Part shown: in pieces, positions 1-9,263 of the stretch
Position numbering within the stretch: position 1 is the first letter of the stretch
Layout: every line of letters begins with the position of its first letter
Assembly (NCBI RefSeq): GCF_016865255.1
Contig: NZ_CP033381.1
Location: forward strand, 3,100,001-3,164,000
Length of the DNA: 64,000 nt
Reading direction: 5' to 3'
DNA from: Methylomonas sp. LW13
Lineage (GTDB): Bacteria > Pseudomonadota > Gammaproteobacteria > Methylococcales > Methylomonadaceae
Made by a program: the position numbers and the translations under genes
Notes under the pieces: generated by a model
What the model was told of the DNA's origin: nothing
What the model saw: only the letters and a program-made list of their open reading frames with translations
The model's database searches: none

Positions 1-472
1 CCGAGTCGGCGTAGACGTCCTTCAAGGTGTTGGTATCGCTGGTGAGCTTGTTCAGCAACTCGCCGGACGGCGTACTGCTGTGAAAGGCCAGCGACAGGCG
101 TTGCAAGTGGTCGAACAACTCGCTACGCAAGGTGTAGACCAACAAATAACCAATGCGGGAGGTCAGGAACAATTGGTAGTAGGAGAAAACTCCCTTGAAC
201 AAGGCAATCAGCACCATGCTGCCGCAGAGGATCCATAACGCTTGTTCGCTGCCGCCGTGCAACAGCGGTTGCGCGGCGGCCAGATGGGCCGGCAACGGAT
301 GATTCAGCAACACATGATCGAAAATCAGCTTCAGCGGCCAGGGCACGATCAGGCTGGTCAGGGTGGAACCGAGTATGCAGACAATGGCCGCGACAATGCT
401 GCCGCGAACCCGGCGCAGATGCGCCCACACGATTTGTCTGAAGCGGCTGTTCGATTGGGTTTGGTCGGTCAT
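1..472 (-). CDS. ABC exporter, N-terminal transmembrane part (cut by window edge)
   Basis: The minus frame from the ATG at 470-472 runs open to base 1 and gives 157 residues. It has the start of a type I ABC exporter membrane domain: a short cytosolic N-terminus, a first helix around residues 26-46, a second around 85-105, and then the conserved stretch containing FHSSTPSGELLNKLTSDT, typical of MsbA-like half transporters. The ATPase domain would lie outside the window. It is the last visible gene of the glycan operon, 19 bp after the preceding kinase gene, so export of a glycan or glycolipid made by that operon is a reasonable inference. The substrate cannot be read from sequence. Confidence 0.85.
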   Translation of the reverse strand, partial: MTDQTQSNSRFRQIVWAHLRRVRGSIVAAIVCILGSTLTSLIVPWPLKLIFDHVLLNHPLPAHLAAAQPLLHGGSEQALWILCGSMVLIALFKGVFSYYQLFLTSRIGYLLVYTLRSELFDHLQRLSLAFHSSTPSGELLNKLTSDTNTLKDVYADS

Positions 473-491
473 GGGTAGTTTTCCGGTGAAT

Positions 492-1775
492 TCATTCGGC
501 CAGCGGCCAGGGACGCAAAGCCAGCGCAATAAAATCAGCGACCCGTTGCTGGGCTTCTGATTTTTGTTGGATGAAGCAACGGTAGGCGCGGGTCAGCAAC
601 TGGCCGCGCAGATGCCAAACAAAGCGTTGCGGGTCGGTTTGGTTGTGGTTGGCTGAATAAGTCGTAAACAGTTGCTGAACCAGTCGGTCTATTACGGCAA
701 CCGGATAGGGATAGTTGTATAAATCCGCCGCGAAATTGGCCAAATCCTGCAACGGGTCGCCCAGCGTCAATTCGTCGTAATCAAACAGCGCCAATCGGCC
801 GTCCGCCAACACCAGTAATTGATCGATGTGAAAATCGCCGTGGATCAAGCCCAGAGTTGCAAACTCCGGGCGAGTTTGGCCCAGTTCGCTTAGCAAAGCA
901 GTCAGTTTCGCTTGCTGCGCGGGATAGGCCACGCTCAATTTGTCGGCTTTCTTACGCCACTCTTGCAAGTGCTGCGGCAAGCTTATGGTGGGCAGCGATG
1001 GTGGCGGTGTAAGCCGATGAAATGCGGCAAGAGCAGCGACCAGAACCGGGAGTTTGGCTTCTACCTCGCGCGTAAAATCCATCGCCGCCAACGCTAGGCC
1101 CTGCAAGCCGTCCAACCACAGGGTCCGGCAGTTGGCAGCGTAAGCCAGTGCTTGGGGCATGACAAAGTCTGCGACTGAAGACGGTTGCTGTTGCAGCAAA
1201 CCCAGATTTTGATAAACCGTCCGGCCGCGTTGATCGACATAAGTTTTGCCGTAAACCACCCGCGCAGGTTCAGTTTCGCCGGCGGCGAAGCGGTAACGCG
1301 CCGTGCAGCGAATTTCCGGCCGGTAATTGACGATCTCGATAGCCGATATTGGCCGTTGTTCCAACTCGGCAATCTGCCGACTATCCATCAACGCCGCCAG
1401 CCAGGGCATCGCCGGATCGTCCGGAAAATGCCAGCCCACCATGCCCAGTTCCGCCAGATGTATCGCCCGTTCGCCGTTGGCTTGCGCTTCGCTGTAGGCC
1501 TGCTGGCTGCGCTGACCCAGATAAGCGCGGGCGTACAGTATGCGCTGCTCGGCGGTCATTGCCGCTGGATGCCGGCCGCGTAAATGGTAAACCAGCGATA
1601 AAAACGAGCGCTCGCGATTTTCAGCCAGCCGATAGGTTTTGTAACGCGGATGCTGAATCTCGCAGCCGGTCACTTGCCAGTCGCCTGCCCGGCACTCGGG
1701 CAAATGCTGTTGCAGCGCGGCGGCCATCAGATCGGCATTCAGCAAGGGGGCAAATTGCGCCAAGGGGTTAGTCAT
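492..1775 (-). CDS. APH-like phosphotransferase (kinase fold), copy B
   Basis: This 427-residue protein ends in an aminoglycoside-phosphotransferase-type kinase domain. The catalytic-loop motif HGDFH is at about 312-316 and the metal-binding DYD at about 332-334. The first 150 residues are divergent and not recognised. There is no signal peptide or membrane segment, so it is cytosolic. Its ATG overlaps the stop of the phosphatase gene by 4 bp (ATGA), showing translational coupling. It is a distant paralogue of the gene at 2403-3731. In a glycan operon the substrate is more likely a sugar or lipid-linked glycan than an antibiotic, but this is inferred only from context. Confidence 0.8.
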   Translation of the reverse strand: MTNPLAQFAPLLNADLMAAALQQHLPECRAGDWQVTGCEIQHPRYKTYRLAENRERSFLSLVYHLRGRHPAAMTAEQRILYARAYLGQRSQQAYSEAQANGERAIHLAELGMVGWHFPDDPAMPWLAALMDSRQIAELEQRPISAIEIVNYRPEIRCTARYRFAAGETEPARVVYGKTYVDQRGRTVYQNLGLLQQQPSSVADFVMPQALAYAANCRTLWLDGLQGLALAAMDFTREVEAKLPVLVAALAAFHRLTPPPSLPTISLPQHLQEWRKKADKLSVAYPAQQAKLTALLSELGQTRPEFATLGLIHGDFHIDQLLVLADGRLALFDYDELTLGDPLQDLANFAADLYNYPYPVAVIDRLVQQLFTTYSANHNQTDPQRFVWHLRGQLLTRAYRCFIQQKSEAQQRVADFIALALRPWPLAE

Positions 1776-2416
1776 GTGCGCAACCCCGCATAGCGCCGGC
1801 CATGCTGTTCGCCGCCTAGGCGTATGGTCATCACTTCCGCGTTGCTGCGTAAATCGATGGCGTACAGATATTTGTTTTTGACGTTGATCTCGGCTACGCC
1901 GGCAAAATCGGCGCCCAACAACTGATTCAAGATGATTTCGTTGGTGTTGCGATGGGCGACGATCAACATCGCCTCTCCGCCGCCGGCCAACATGGCTTGC
2001 AGAGTGCTCAGCACCCGCGCGCTAAAATCCGCATACGCTTCACAACCGGGTACGCTGAAGCCATATTTATCCTGTTCGCGTGCCGCCCATAAGCGGCTGG
2101 CCTCCGGGTCCCGTTCATCAACATGTCGGCCTTCCAGAATACCCAGGCCAATTTCCCGCAGACCATCCAAAGTCCTGATGGGCAAGCCCTGCATGGCCGC
2201 GGTGGGTGCGGCAGTTTGTATGGCGCGGGTCAGGCTGCTGCTGTAAATCGTGCTCAAAGTTTCTTGTCTCAGCACGTCCGCTAAGGCTTCAGCTTGCTGC
2301 ATGCCTTTGGCGGATAGTTTCGCATCAGCCTGACCGGAAATCCGTTGTTGCAGATTCAATTCGCTCTGGCCGTGACGAGCCAAATAAATTCGCCGTGGCT
2401 GATTAGATGAATACAT
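1772..2416 (-). CDS. Histidine phosphatase family protein (phosphoglycerate-mutase-like)
   Basis: About 214 residues. The N-terminal RHGQSELN motif is the catalytic RHG of the histidine phosphatase superfamily, followed by the typical LSAKGMQQAEALA stretch; a second catalytic histidine is in IVAHRNTNE, where the family has a short hydrophobic strand followed by H. The ATG at 2416 puts the RHG motif near the N-terminus as usual and overlaps the upstream gene by 14 bp; an ATG at 2440 is also open. It sits between two APH-like kinase genes, so it may remove a phosphate added by one of them or act on a sugar-phosphate intermediate. The substrate is unknown. Confidence 0.85.
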   Translation of the reverse strand: MYSSNQPRRIYLARHGQSELNLQQRISGQADAKLSAKGMQQAEALADVLRQETLSTIYSSSLTRAIQTAAPTAAMQGLPIRTLDGLREIGLGILEGRHVDERDPEASRLWAAREQDKYGFSVPGCEAYADFSARVLSTLQAMLAGGGEAMLIVAHRNTNEIILNQLLGADFAGVAEINVKNKYLYAIDLRSNAEVMTIRLGGEQHGRRYAGLRT

Positions 2417-3731
2417 CGTCCGCTCCGGCAGCCTGCTCACAACGCACCGCGAACATATCGCTCAGCGCCAGATAATGTTTGAATTGTTTGAGGCGTGTTT
2501 CGTCCAGTTGGCGCAAACTGCGGCGCACCACTTCGTGTATCAACGCGGCGGCAACCTGCCAACGTAAATCCGCCAAATTCAGCGTCTGCCGACGGTGACG
2601 TTGGTAACTCAATACCAAGCGATTGACCAGTGGATGGATGGATTCAATCGAAGCTGCATCGCGGATGCCGTTTAAATAAATATTGGCGATCAGGCTGGCC
2701 AGATCCAGCAGGGGATCGCCGAGGCATACGCAGTCCATATCGATCAAGCCCAAGCGCTGACCGTCATATAAAAAGTTATTTAGTTTCAAGTCGTGGTGCA
2801 GCGTCGCCAGCCTAGATGGCGTTTGAAGCGGCGCCTGCGCCAACAAGCTGTTTACCGAGCGGGCAATACGGCCGGCCCATTCCGGGCAAACTTGCTCGGC
2901 CAGCGTTGGCGTATCCAACAAACCCTGCACCACATCGCTTTGCGTGTAACATCTTGGCGTATCGATATGGCAGGCGTGCAACTCCGCCACGCACTGTGCC
3001 ATCTGATCGGCCAGTATCCCATCACGATCCTCCTGCAACTCCGCCCACGTCAAAGCCTGACCAGGCAGATGGGCTTGCCAAAGTGTCAACGTGTCCGCGT
3101 CAAAAGCCAACGCCTCGGCACCCCAGTTAAATGGTCCGTTAAGCTGGCGCATGACGGCAAAGGTTTCGCGGCCCGCATCATCGGCATAATTTTTGGCGTA
3201 CACCAGCCGCGGCTGCGTTGATTCGGCAGGTTGCACGCTGTAACGAATCATGCAGGAACGCTCGGCAAGATAATGCAACACCTCGGATTGCAAGCTTTCT
3301 ACAGGCATGCCAAGCAGGTCGGCCGCTTGTAGGCGAATCGCCATCGCCGCGTGGTCCAGCAGCGTGGGCAAATGGCGTAGTTTGCGATCATACGGAAACG
3401 CCCACACCAGCATGGCCGGATGTTGTAATAGCGTCAGCGCGCCTTTCGCCAAGTCTGGCCGTTTGGCGAGTTCCCGTTCAAACTCGCGGTTAACGTCGGC
3501 CGGCGAGCATAGCCGCCCGGTGGCAAAGCGGGTGTGCGGACTATCAGATTGACCTGTCCAGCGATACCCCACCAACAGGCTCTTCCCCGGTTTATAACGT
3601 TTTTCGCCGATCTGCCAGCCGTTTCCGGACGCTGGATTACCCGCGCCGTCTAGTAGCCAATCCAGCAAGGGGCCCATCAAAGTCGGATTCAATGCCGCTG
3701 GCATCTGCGGAAATTGCGGGTCTTGATTCAT
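2403..3731 (-). CDS. APH-like phosphotransferase (kinase fold), copy A
   Basis: A 442-residue cytosolic protein with the APH/choline-kinase catalytic loop HHDLKLNN at about 312-319 (Brenner-type HxDxxxxN) and DMD at about 331-333 as the metal-binding motif. The N-terminal half is divergent, as in the copy at 492-1775, and both share the motif layout, so they look like ancient duplicates within one operon. The start overlaps the stop of the heparinase-like gene by 4 bp (ATGA). Aminoglycoside resistance is unlikely in this setting; phosphorylation of a glycan or its precursor is inferred. Confidence 0.8.
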   Translation of the reverse strand: MNQDPQFPQMPAALNPTLMGPLLDWLLDGAGNPASGNGWQIGEKRYKPGKSLLVGYRWTGQSDSPHTRFATGRLCSPADVNREFERELAKRPDLAKGALTLLQHPAMLVWAFPYDRKLRHLPTLLDHAAMAIRLQAADLLGMPVESLQSEVLHYLAERSCMIRYSVQPAESTQPRLVYAKNYADDAGRETFAVMRQLNGPFNWGAEALAFDADTLTLWQAHLPGQALTWAELQEDRDGILADQMAQCVAELHACHIDTPRCYTQSDVVQGLLDTPTLAEQVCPEWAGRIARSVNSLLAQAPLQTPSRLATLHHDLKLNNFLYDGQRLGLIDMDCVCLGDPLLDLASLIANIYLNGIRDAASIESIHPLVNRLVLSYQRHRRQTLNLADLRWQVAAALIHEVVRRSLRQLDETRLKQFKHYLALSDMFAVRCEQAAGADDVFI

Positions 3732-5860
3732 GCCGCGCGCTCACAAACCGCTGATGGTGTTGGCGTGGTCGGGCTTGGCCGATAATTCAACGTAACCGGT
3801 TTGTCGATGCTGTCCACCAGCGTGCGGCCGGCAATTTTCAGGCTTTCAATGGCGTCGGCTTGTAAGCTGACGATCTCCCCCAGCAGATTGCGGCGCACGA
3901 ACAACAGCTTCGCCCGGCAGACAATATCCGCAAATCGGTATTCCGTTGTTTCGTTGAGATGGCTAACAAAAAAACAGTCGCGATAAACCGTGTCGGCGGT
4001 CTTTAAGGTAATACTCAAAGCCATGGCCTGCATTGGCGTTGCCAGATGCTGCGACTGACTGACCGGCAAGCTGTCGATCCGGATGTCCGGCGCGTCATCC
4101 CGATAGGGATACAGCACAGTTTGAAACCAACGGGTACCGTCGCCCTCTTGGCTGAAACACAGCACCGGCGCGGCGTGTTTGACGCCATACTCCGGCGAAA
4201 ACCAGCCGGATTCTATGCGCATCGCCACCTCGGCACGCGGTGCTTGCGCGACTAACAGGTTAGGCAGGCAAACGCCCTGGCCTTGCCGATTATTCAGGGA
4301 CTGAATTGGCGCTGACCATGGTGGCGGCAGATGAAAAAATTGTTGGTAGCGATGACTGGTACAGCCGCTTAGCAGGTCGCTGATAATCCAGTACTCGTTT
4401 TCGGCATAGAAGATGCTGCGCTGATGATCGACTTCGTAACGCGGGCTGAGGGCGCGGCCATGCACGAAATCAAAGCCTTGATTCGATTCAAAACGGATTA
4501 CCGCAGCATGGGGTTGCGGGCCGACCGGTTCATGACATTGGTAGGCCATTTGATCCTTGCCGTCGATCATGACGGTGTTGTGGGCGGCGGTGCCTTTAAA
4601 CGCATGCCGCCAGTTGACGTCGTCGCTTGGGTGTTCGTGATAGGTATAACGGCCCGGATCGACGATCAAGGAGCGGCCGAAAGCGGCCATTTCAAAACTT
4701 AACAAGTCGTAATGGCCGTGGCTGCCAAAGCCCAAATCGCCGCAGTCGAAAAACAGATAACGGCCGTCGGCATAAGGCCGTTCGGCCCAGTCGCTGCGCA
4801 GAATGCAATAACCGCTGTCGGCAAACAGCCGCGAGCGTTGCGTCGGCGGCTGGCCTTGCTTGCCTTGGCTGAGCACATAGCGCAGCGCGTCGCTGGGGTA
4901 ATAGCGTTCGGCTTTACCCAGTAGCGATAGATAACTGTTGACGTCGCCGTCGTTGATGGCCGGCAGCCAGCCGTCGGGTTTGTGGGCGTAAATCGAAAAT
5001 TCCAGGGCTTTTTCAATGACGGCATCGAATGGCTCGGGCAAGTTCACGCCGTTTAAATCCGCCAGTTCGCGGACCCGTAAAAAGTTCTTCAATACGGTGT
5101 GGTGATAGTCGGTGGACAGCTCTTTTTGCACGCCGTCGGCCAGGAAATCCTGGCGTAGATTGGCCAGCAGTTCGCTCTGGGCAAAGGTCAGTAACTCGGC
5201 CGAAGCGCTAAGCTCCGGGAATAAAATCGCAACCGTGAAAATCGCTGACAGCTCGATGGTGCGGTGATTACCTTCTGGGGTTAGGTTACGGCTAAGAAAT
5301 AGCGCCTGCGACTGTATCGAATGTAAAAACGCCAGCAGAAATTCGGCGTTTATCGCTTGGCAGTCCCGGCCCGGCACGAAGTAGTGGTAAGCCAACAGCC
5401 ATTGCTGCAAGCGGCGGCCAGTCACCTGGCTGTTCACGAACCCGTCCGGCACTTGCTTTATCCAGGAACCGACCAATGCCACCCAATTGTCGGCATAACC
5501 TTCGTCGCCGCTATAGTCGTAGGCCAAGGCCAGATCGCGGGCGTAATAAAACTTGTGCAGCAGAATCAGCCATTCCAGATCGGCGCTGGGGTTGTGCAAC
5601 CAGTCAAATCCGTTGCCTAAACGGTGAGTCTCGTTATTCAGAGTAAATTCATTGTCGAGTATCGGCGCCGCGCTGGCGACATGTTTGGCTTTTCCGGGTT
5701 TGAGCGGAAAGTAGTTGTCCACTGCGCGCTGGCGAAAATGCGCTAACAACTCGGCGGGTGAGCAAGTATCGAACGGCGGCAGCAATAACGCAGCTTTATC
5801 GGCGCCTGGGTTGCCTGACAGGATTGAACTATCCATCGCGCGAAATTCGGGTTTCATCAT
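3728..5860 (-). CDS. Heparinase II/III-fold protein, copy 2
   Basis: 710 residues with the two-part architecture of heparinase II/III and alginate-lyase-like proteins: an alpha-helical toroid (about 60-380, with VTGRRLQQW and GNHRTIELSAIF) and a C-terminal beta-sandwich starting around GHYDLLSFEMAAFGRS and DPGRYTY. Family members are polysaccharide lyases or uronan-processing enzymes, usually periplasmic, but no signal peptide is visible here. It is a clear paralogue of the next gene (both carry NPSAD-EWLILLHKFYYA). It abuts that gene with no gap and overlaps the kinase gene by 4 bp. A role in trimming or modifying a glycan in the cytosol, or a non-lytic role, is inferred. Confidence 0.85.
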   Translation of the reverse strand: MMKPEFRAMDSSILSGNPGADKAALLLPPFDTCSPAELLAHFRQRAVDNYFPLKPGKAKHVASAAPILDNEFTLNNETHRLGNGFDWLHNPSADLEWLILLHKFYYARDLALAYDYSGDEGYADNWVALVGSWIKQVPDGFVNSQVTGRRLQQWLLAYHYFVPGRDCQAINAEFLLAFLHSIQSQALFLSRNLTPEGNHRTIELSAIFTVAILFPELSASAELLTFAQSELLANLRQDFLADGVQKELSTDYHHTVLKNFLRVRELADLNGVNLPEPFDAVIEKALEFSIYAHKPDGWLPAINDGDVNSYLSLLGKAERYYPSDALRYVLSQGKQGQPPTQRSRLFADSGYCILRSDWAERPYADGRYLFFDCGDLGFGSHGHYDLLSFEMAAFGRSLIVDPGRYTYHEHPSDDVNWRHAFKGTAAHNTVMIDGKDQMAYQCHEPVGPQPHAAVIRFESNQGFDFVHGRALSPRYEVDHQRSIFYAENEYWIISDLLSGCTSHRYQQFFHLPPPWSAPIQSLNNRQGQGVCLPNLLVAQAPRAEVAMRIESGWFSPEYGVKHAAPVLCFSQEGDGTRWFQTVLYPYRDDAPDIRIDSLPVSQSQHLATPMQAMALSITLKTADTVYRDCFFVSHLNETTEYRFADIVCRAKLLFVRRNLLGEIVSLQADAIESLKIAGRTLVDSIDKPVTLNYRPSPTTPTPSAVCERAA

Positions 5861-7870
5861 TTATTCCCTTGCCGCCGCAGCCGATTCGGTATGCCACGCC
5901 ATCACCCGGCCCAGACTATCCTGACGGCGGAATACGAACGCGCTATTGGTATTTAGATCAGCAAACGTATAACTGCCGCCTTTGCGGTGCGCCAGAAATA
6001 GAGTGTCGAGATAGTCCCCGTGCGCCTGTTGGCTGTGAATCCGCAGGGCACTGGCTATGGTATTGCCCACCGATTGACCGTGTTGGCTGACCGGCAGCTG
6101 TGCAAGCGTCAGCCGAGGAGGCGTCGATTGATAAGGAAACAGCACCGTCAAAAAGCAATAGTCGGCGGCATGCGCGGCAAACTTGACGACCGGCGCCGGG
6201 TATTTGACACCGTAGCTGGGCGAGACAAAGCCGGGCTCCAGCGTTAATTGGGTATCCGGTTGCGGGAGTTGCAGCATGAGCAGATTCGGCGAATCGACGC
6301 GCAAGCCGGCGGCATCGACTCGGGTGGTCGTACGTTGCAGAGCTAGCGCATCCAGATGAAACCGCAGTTCGTAGTCGTGGTTTTGCTTCGCGCGCAGCAA
6401 ATCACAGATCAGCCAGTATTCGCCGGCGATGAACAGGATTTTGCGCTCGTGAATCACCGGATATTCATGGCTGGCGGCGATGCCGTGCAGATAGTCAAAT
6501 CCCGGCCGGTGCAGCGCGCATTTAAATTCGCGCGCCGGTTCCGGGCCTTGAATCTTGTATTTGCGAATGTGCGGCGCATAAAGCGTCTGATTTTTGCCGT
6601 CCACCTGCACGGTGTTGTGGTAGCCCGTGCCGCGAAACACTACCCGCCAGTTGGTGTCGCCGGATTCGTCGTAGGTATAACGGCCCGGATCGACAATCAA
6701 CGAGCGACCGTAAGCGGCCATTTCGATATTCAGTAAATCCAGATGGCCGTGGTTGCCGGCCCCGAGCGGCGCGCAATCGAAAAACAAGTAGCGTTCGTCT
6801 TGATATGCTCCGCCTTGATCACCCCAGCCACTGCGCAAGATGCTGTAGCCGCTAGCGGTAAAGGTTTTTGAACGTTCCGCCGGTACTTGGCCTTGTTGGC
6901 CGGACGTGGCAACGTAAAGCATCGCCTCATCGTGATACAGCGCATGGCCTTGGCGCAGCAAATCTAGGAAATTGGCGCTATCGCCGTCGCTGATGGCCGG
7001 GATAAAACCGTCGGGTTTATGCGCATGCAGGCAAAAGGTCAGGGCTTTTTTGATGGCTGCGTCCATGTCCACCGGCAGCGCGATGTGGTTCAGCATGGCC
7101 AGCCTGCGAATGCCCAGAAAATTACGCAGCACGATGTGGTGATAATCGGTCGATAACTCGCAATGCACGCCGTCGGCCAGCAAGTCGGTTTGCAGATTGC
7201 AATGCAGTTCGGCAATCGAAAATTTCAACCATTCATCGGCGCCGCGCAATTCCGGAAACACCACCGCCACCAGAAAAATCGCGTAAAGCTCTAGCGTGCG
7301 ATGATTGCGAGCTGGGGTCAGGTTGTCGCACAGATAAGCCACTTGTTGTTGCAGCGAGGCGAGAAAGTCCAGATGAAACTCGGGATCAATAGCCGGTTGG
7401 GTGTCCGTCGAGACGACATAACGGTAGGCAAAAATCCAGTTTTGCACGCGGCGGCCGGTGACATCGCTGGAGAGAAAATCGATGGGTACGGTATCGATCC
7501 AACGTTGGGTCAGCGTTTGCCATTTATCGCGGTAGCGCCGATCACCGGTCTCTGCAAAGCGCCGGCCCAAGCCGACCGCGTAATAAAACTTGTGCAACAA
7601 AATCAGCCATTCGATGTCGGCGCTGGGGTTGCTCAGCCAGTCGAAGTCATCATCCAGCTGATAAGGTTCGTGATTGAAATCAAAGCGATTGCGCAATACG
7701 CCATCCAGTTTTTCCGGGGTATTTTGCTCTTCGTCGATCACCGAAAAGTAGCGGACATGCCGGCGGCTATGGAAATAAGTCAGCAAGTCAACCGGCGTCA
7801 TATCGCAATACGGCGCCGCCAGCGCCTGTAGACGCGGGTCGGTATTAAGAATGTTCAGCACAGCAGACAT
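5861..7870 (-). CDS. Heparinase II/III-fold protein, copy 1
   Basis: About 669 residues from the ATG at 7870 (675 from an alternative ATG at 7888; both overlap the end of the glycosyltransferase gene). The domain layout matches its neighbour: helical toroid with VTGRRVQNW and ARNHRTLELYAIF, STDYHHIVLRNF, then a beta-sandwich with GHLDLLNIEMAAYGRS and DPGRYTYDE. No signal peptide is visible, so export by Sec is not supported. Two lyase-fold paralogues in one biosynthetic operon suggest two distinct cuts or modifications on the same polymer, or a heteromeric enzyme. Catalytic activity is inferred from the fold only. Confidence 0.83.
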   Translation of the reverse strand: MSAVLNILNTDPRLQALAAPYCDMTPVDLLTYFHSRRHVRYFSVIDEEQNTPEKLDGVLRNRFDFNHEPYQLDDDFDWLSNPSADIEWLILLHKFYYAVGLGRRFAETGDRRYRDKWQTLTQRWIDTVPIDFLSSDVTGRRVQNWIFAYRYVVSTDTQPAIDPEFHLDFLASLQQQVAYLCDNLTPARNHRTLELYAIFLVAVVFPELRGADEWLKFSIAELHCNLQTDLLADGVHCELSTDYHHIVLRNFLGIRRLAMLNHIALPVDMDAAIKKALTFCLHAHKPDGFIPAISDGDSANFLDLLRQGHALYHDEAMLYVATSGQQGQVPAERSKTFTASGYSILRSGWGDQGGAYQDERYLFFDCAPLGAGNHGHLDLLNIEMAAYGRSLIVDPGRYTYDESGDTNWRVVFRGTGYHNTVQVDGKNQTLYAPHIRKYKIQGPEPAREFKCALHRPGFDYLHGIAASHEYPVIHERKILFIAGEYWLICDLLRAKQNHDYELRFHLDALALQRTTTRVDAAGLRVDSPNLLMLQLPQPDTQLTLEPGFVSPSYGVKYPAPVVKFAAHAADYCFLTVLFPYQSTPPRLTLAQLPVSQHGQSVGNTIASALRIHSQQAHGDYLDTLFLAHRKGGSYTFADLNTNSAFVFRRQDSLGRVMAWHTESAAAARE

Positions 7871-9212
7871 GCGCTTCCACCATTTCACCGGCCAGGCAGG
7901 CGTCGAACAAGTTTTTCAAAGCCACCGTGGTGTGTCGGGAGTTAAAATCCCGGCAGACGGTTTGCCGCGCGGCTTGGCCCAGGCGCTGGCGTAGAGCCTG
8001 ATCTTTTAACAAGCGTTCGATGGCATCGGCCATGGCTGCGGCATTTTTCTCCGGCACCAGCAGGCCGTTGACTTGGTCTTGAATCAGTTCCGGGATGCCG
8101 GAAATGTCGGTGGAAATGACCGGCATTTCCATCGCCATCGCTTCGACCAATACGTTCGGAATGCCATCGCGGTCGCCGTTGTCCACCACCAGACAAGGTA
8201 GGGCAAACACGCTGCCTTGCTGATAAATACCGCGCAATTGTTCTTGCGTGACCGCGCCGGGCAGGCTGACCAAATCTCGTAAATCCAGATCGGCGATCAG
8301 TTGTTTGATCACTAGCGCGTATTTATCGGCGCCGCCGACGATGCGGCAGTTAAATTTAACGCCACGATCCCGCAGAATTGCGCAGGCTCTGACCAAGTAA
8401 TCGAAGCCTTTTTTCTCGACCAGCCGCCCAACCGACAGGATGGTTGGGACAGCGCCAGCGGCAGATTGCTCGCGCGGCTCCGGCACAAACAAATCGGTGT
8501 CCAGGCCGTGATAAATCCGGTGCACGGCAATATCGCTGCCTTTGCAGGCGTCCAGATGTTGCTGGTTGGCGCCGGTGCAGGTCACGGCAAATTTGGCGCG
8601 GCGCATTTTGATTTGCAATAAATCGCCGGGATTCAATTCCTTTAGGTAAATATCCTTGGCATGGGCGGTAAAGCTGAACGGAAGGCCGCTGATCCGACTG
8701 GCAAACATAGCCACCGTCGTGGCGCCGTGGCAGAAATGGGCGTGTAAATGGCGAATGGCCGGATTCTGCAATACCGCTTTGGCGATAGTGCCGGCTTGCA
8801 AAAATTCCTTAATGAATACCGTGCGCGGAAAGTCCCGCCAGCTTTCGCGGTATTTAATCGACATACTGAAACACTCCAGCAAAGCGCCGAGATAGGCGAT
8901 TGGCCGCTTCAGGAACAACCGGCCGTGGCTGGGTATGAATTTCGGCAGGTTTTCCCTTAGCCAGACCCAAAAGCTGCGGCCGGTCAAATCGTCGGCTTGC
9001 GGCAGATAAGTCACTGGCGCTTTGATCTGGTCAACCACGGCATGGTGCTTTTGGCCCTCGAGTTGCTTGATCGAAAAGATCGACAGTTTGAGGCCTAAGG
9101 TTTCCAACAAGTGGATTTCATTGGTGATAAAGGTTTCCGAGGTGCGCGGAAAGCCTTTGAGGATGTAGGCGACTTGCGCCTGGTTGTCGTGTTTTTGCAT
9201 GGTGTAATCCAT
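7845..9212 (-). CDS. Glycosyltransferase family 4 (GT-B fold)
   Basis: About 455 residues from the ATG at 9212 (MDYTMQKHDN); an ATG at 9257 would add 15 residues. The N-terminal half begins with a Rossmann-type strand and the acceptor-side stretch KGFPRTSETFITNEI seen in exopolysaccharide GT4 enzymes. The C-terminal half has the retaining GT4 signature: SVGRLVEKKGFDYL and then the E-x7-E region within GIPNVLVEAMAMEMPV and DISGIPELI, which binds the nucleotide-sugar donor. It follows the first glycosyltransferase of the operon and overlaps the heparinase-like gene. Donor and acceptor cannot be told from sequence. Confidence 0.87.
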   Translation of the reverse strand: MDYTMQKHDNQAQVAYILKGFPRTSETFITNEIHLLETLGLKLSIFSIKQLEGQKHHAVVDQIKAPVTYLPQADDLTGRSFWVWLRENLPKFIPSHGRLFLKRPIAYLGALLECFSMSIKYRESWRDFPRTVFIKEFLQAGTIAKAVLQNPAIRHLHAHFCHGATTVAMFASRISGLPFSFTAHAKDIYLKELNPGDLLQIKMRRAKFAVTCTGANQQHLDACKGSDIAVHRIYHGLDTDLFVPEPREQSAAGAVPTILSVGRLVEKKGFDYLVRACAILRDRGVKFNCRIVGGADKYALVIKQLIADLDLRDLVSLPGAVTQEQLRGIYQQGSVFALPCLVVDNGDRDGIPNVLVEAMAMEMPVISTDISGIPELIQDQVNGLLVPEKNAAAMADAIERLLKDQALRQRLGQAARQTVCRDFNSRHTTVALKNLFDACLAGEMVEAHVCCAEHS

Positions 9213-9263
9213 AAGGGGCCGTTCGGCGTTGCACGCGCCGAGTGATGTATTCGGCAAATTGAG

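Noticed and set aside
492..3731. Aminoglycoside resistance genes
   Set aside because: Only the kinase fold is shared; the operon context is glycan synthesis and the N-terminal halves differ from resistance enzymes.
3728..7888. Heparinase-fold proteins as exported lyases
   Set aside because: Neither has a signal peptide; a periplasmic role would need a different export route.
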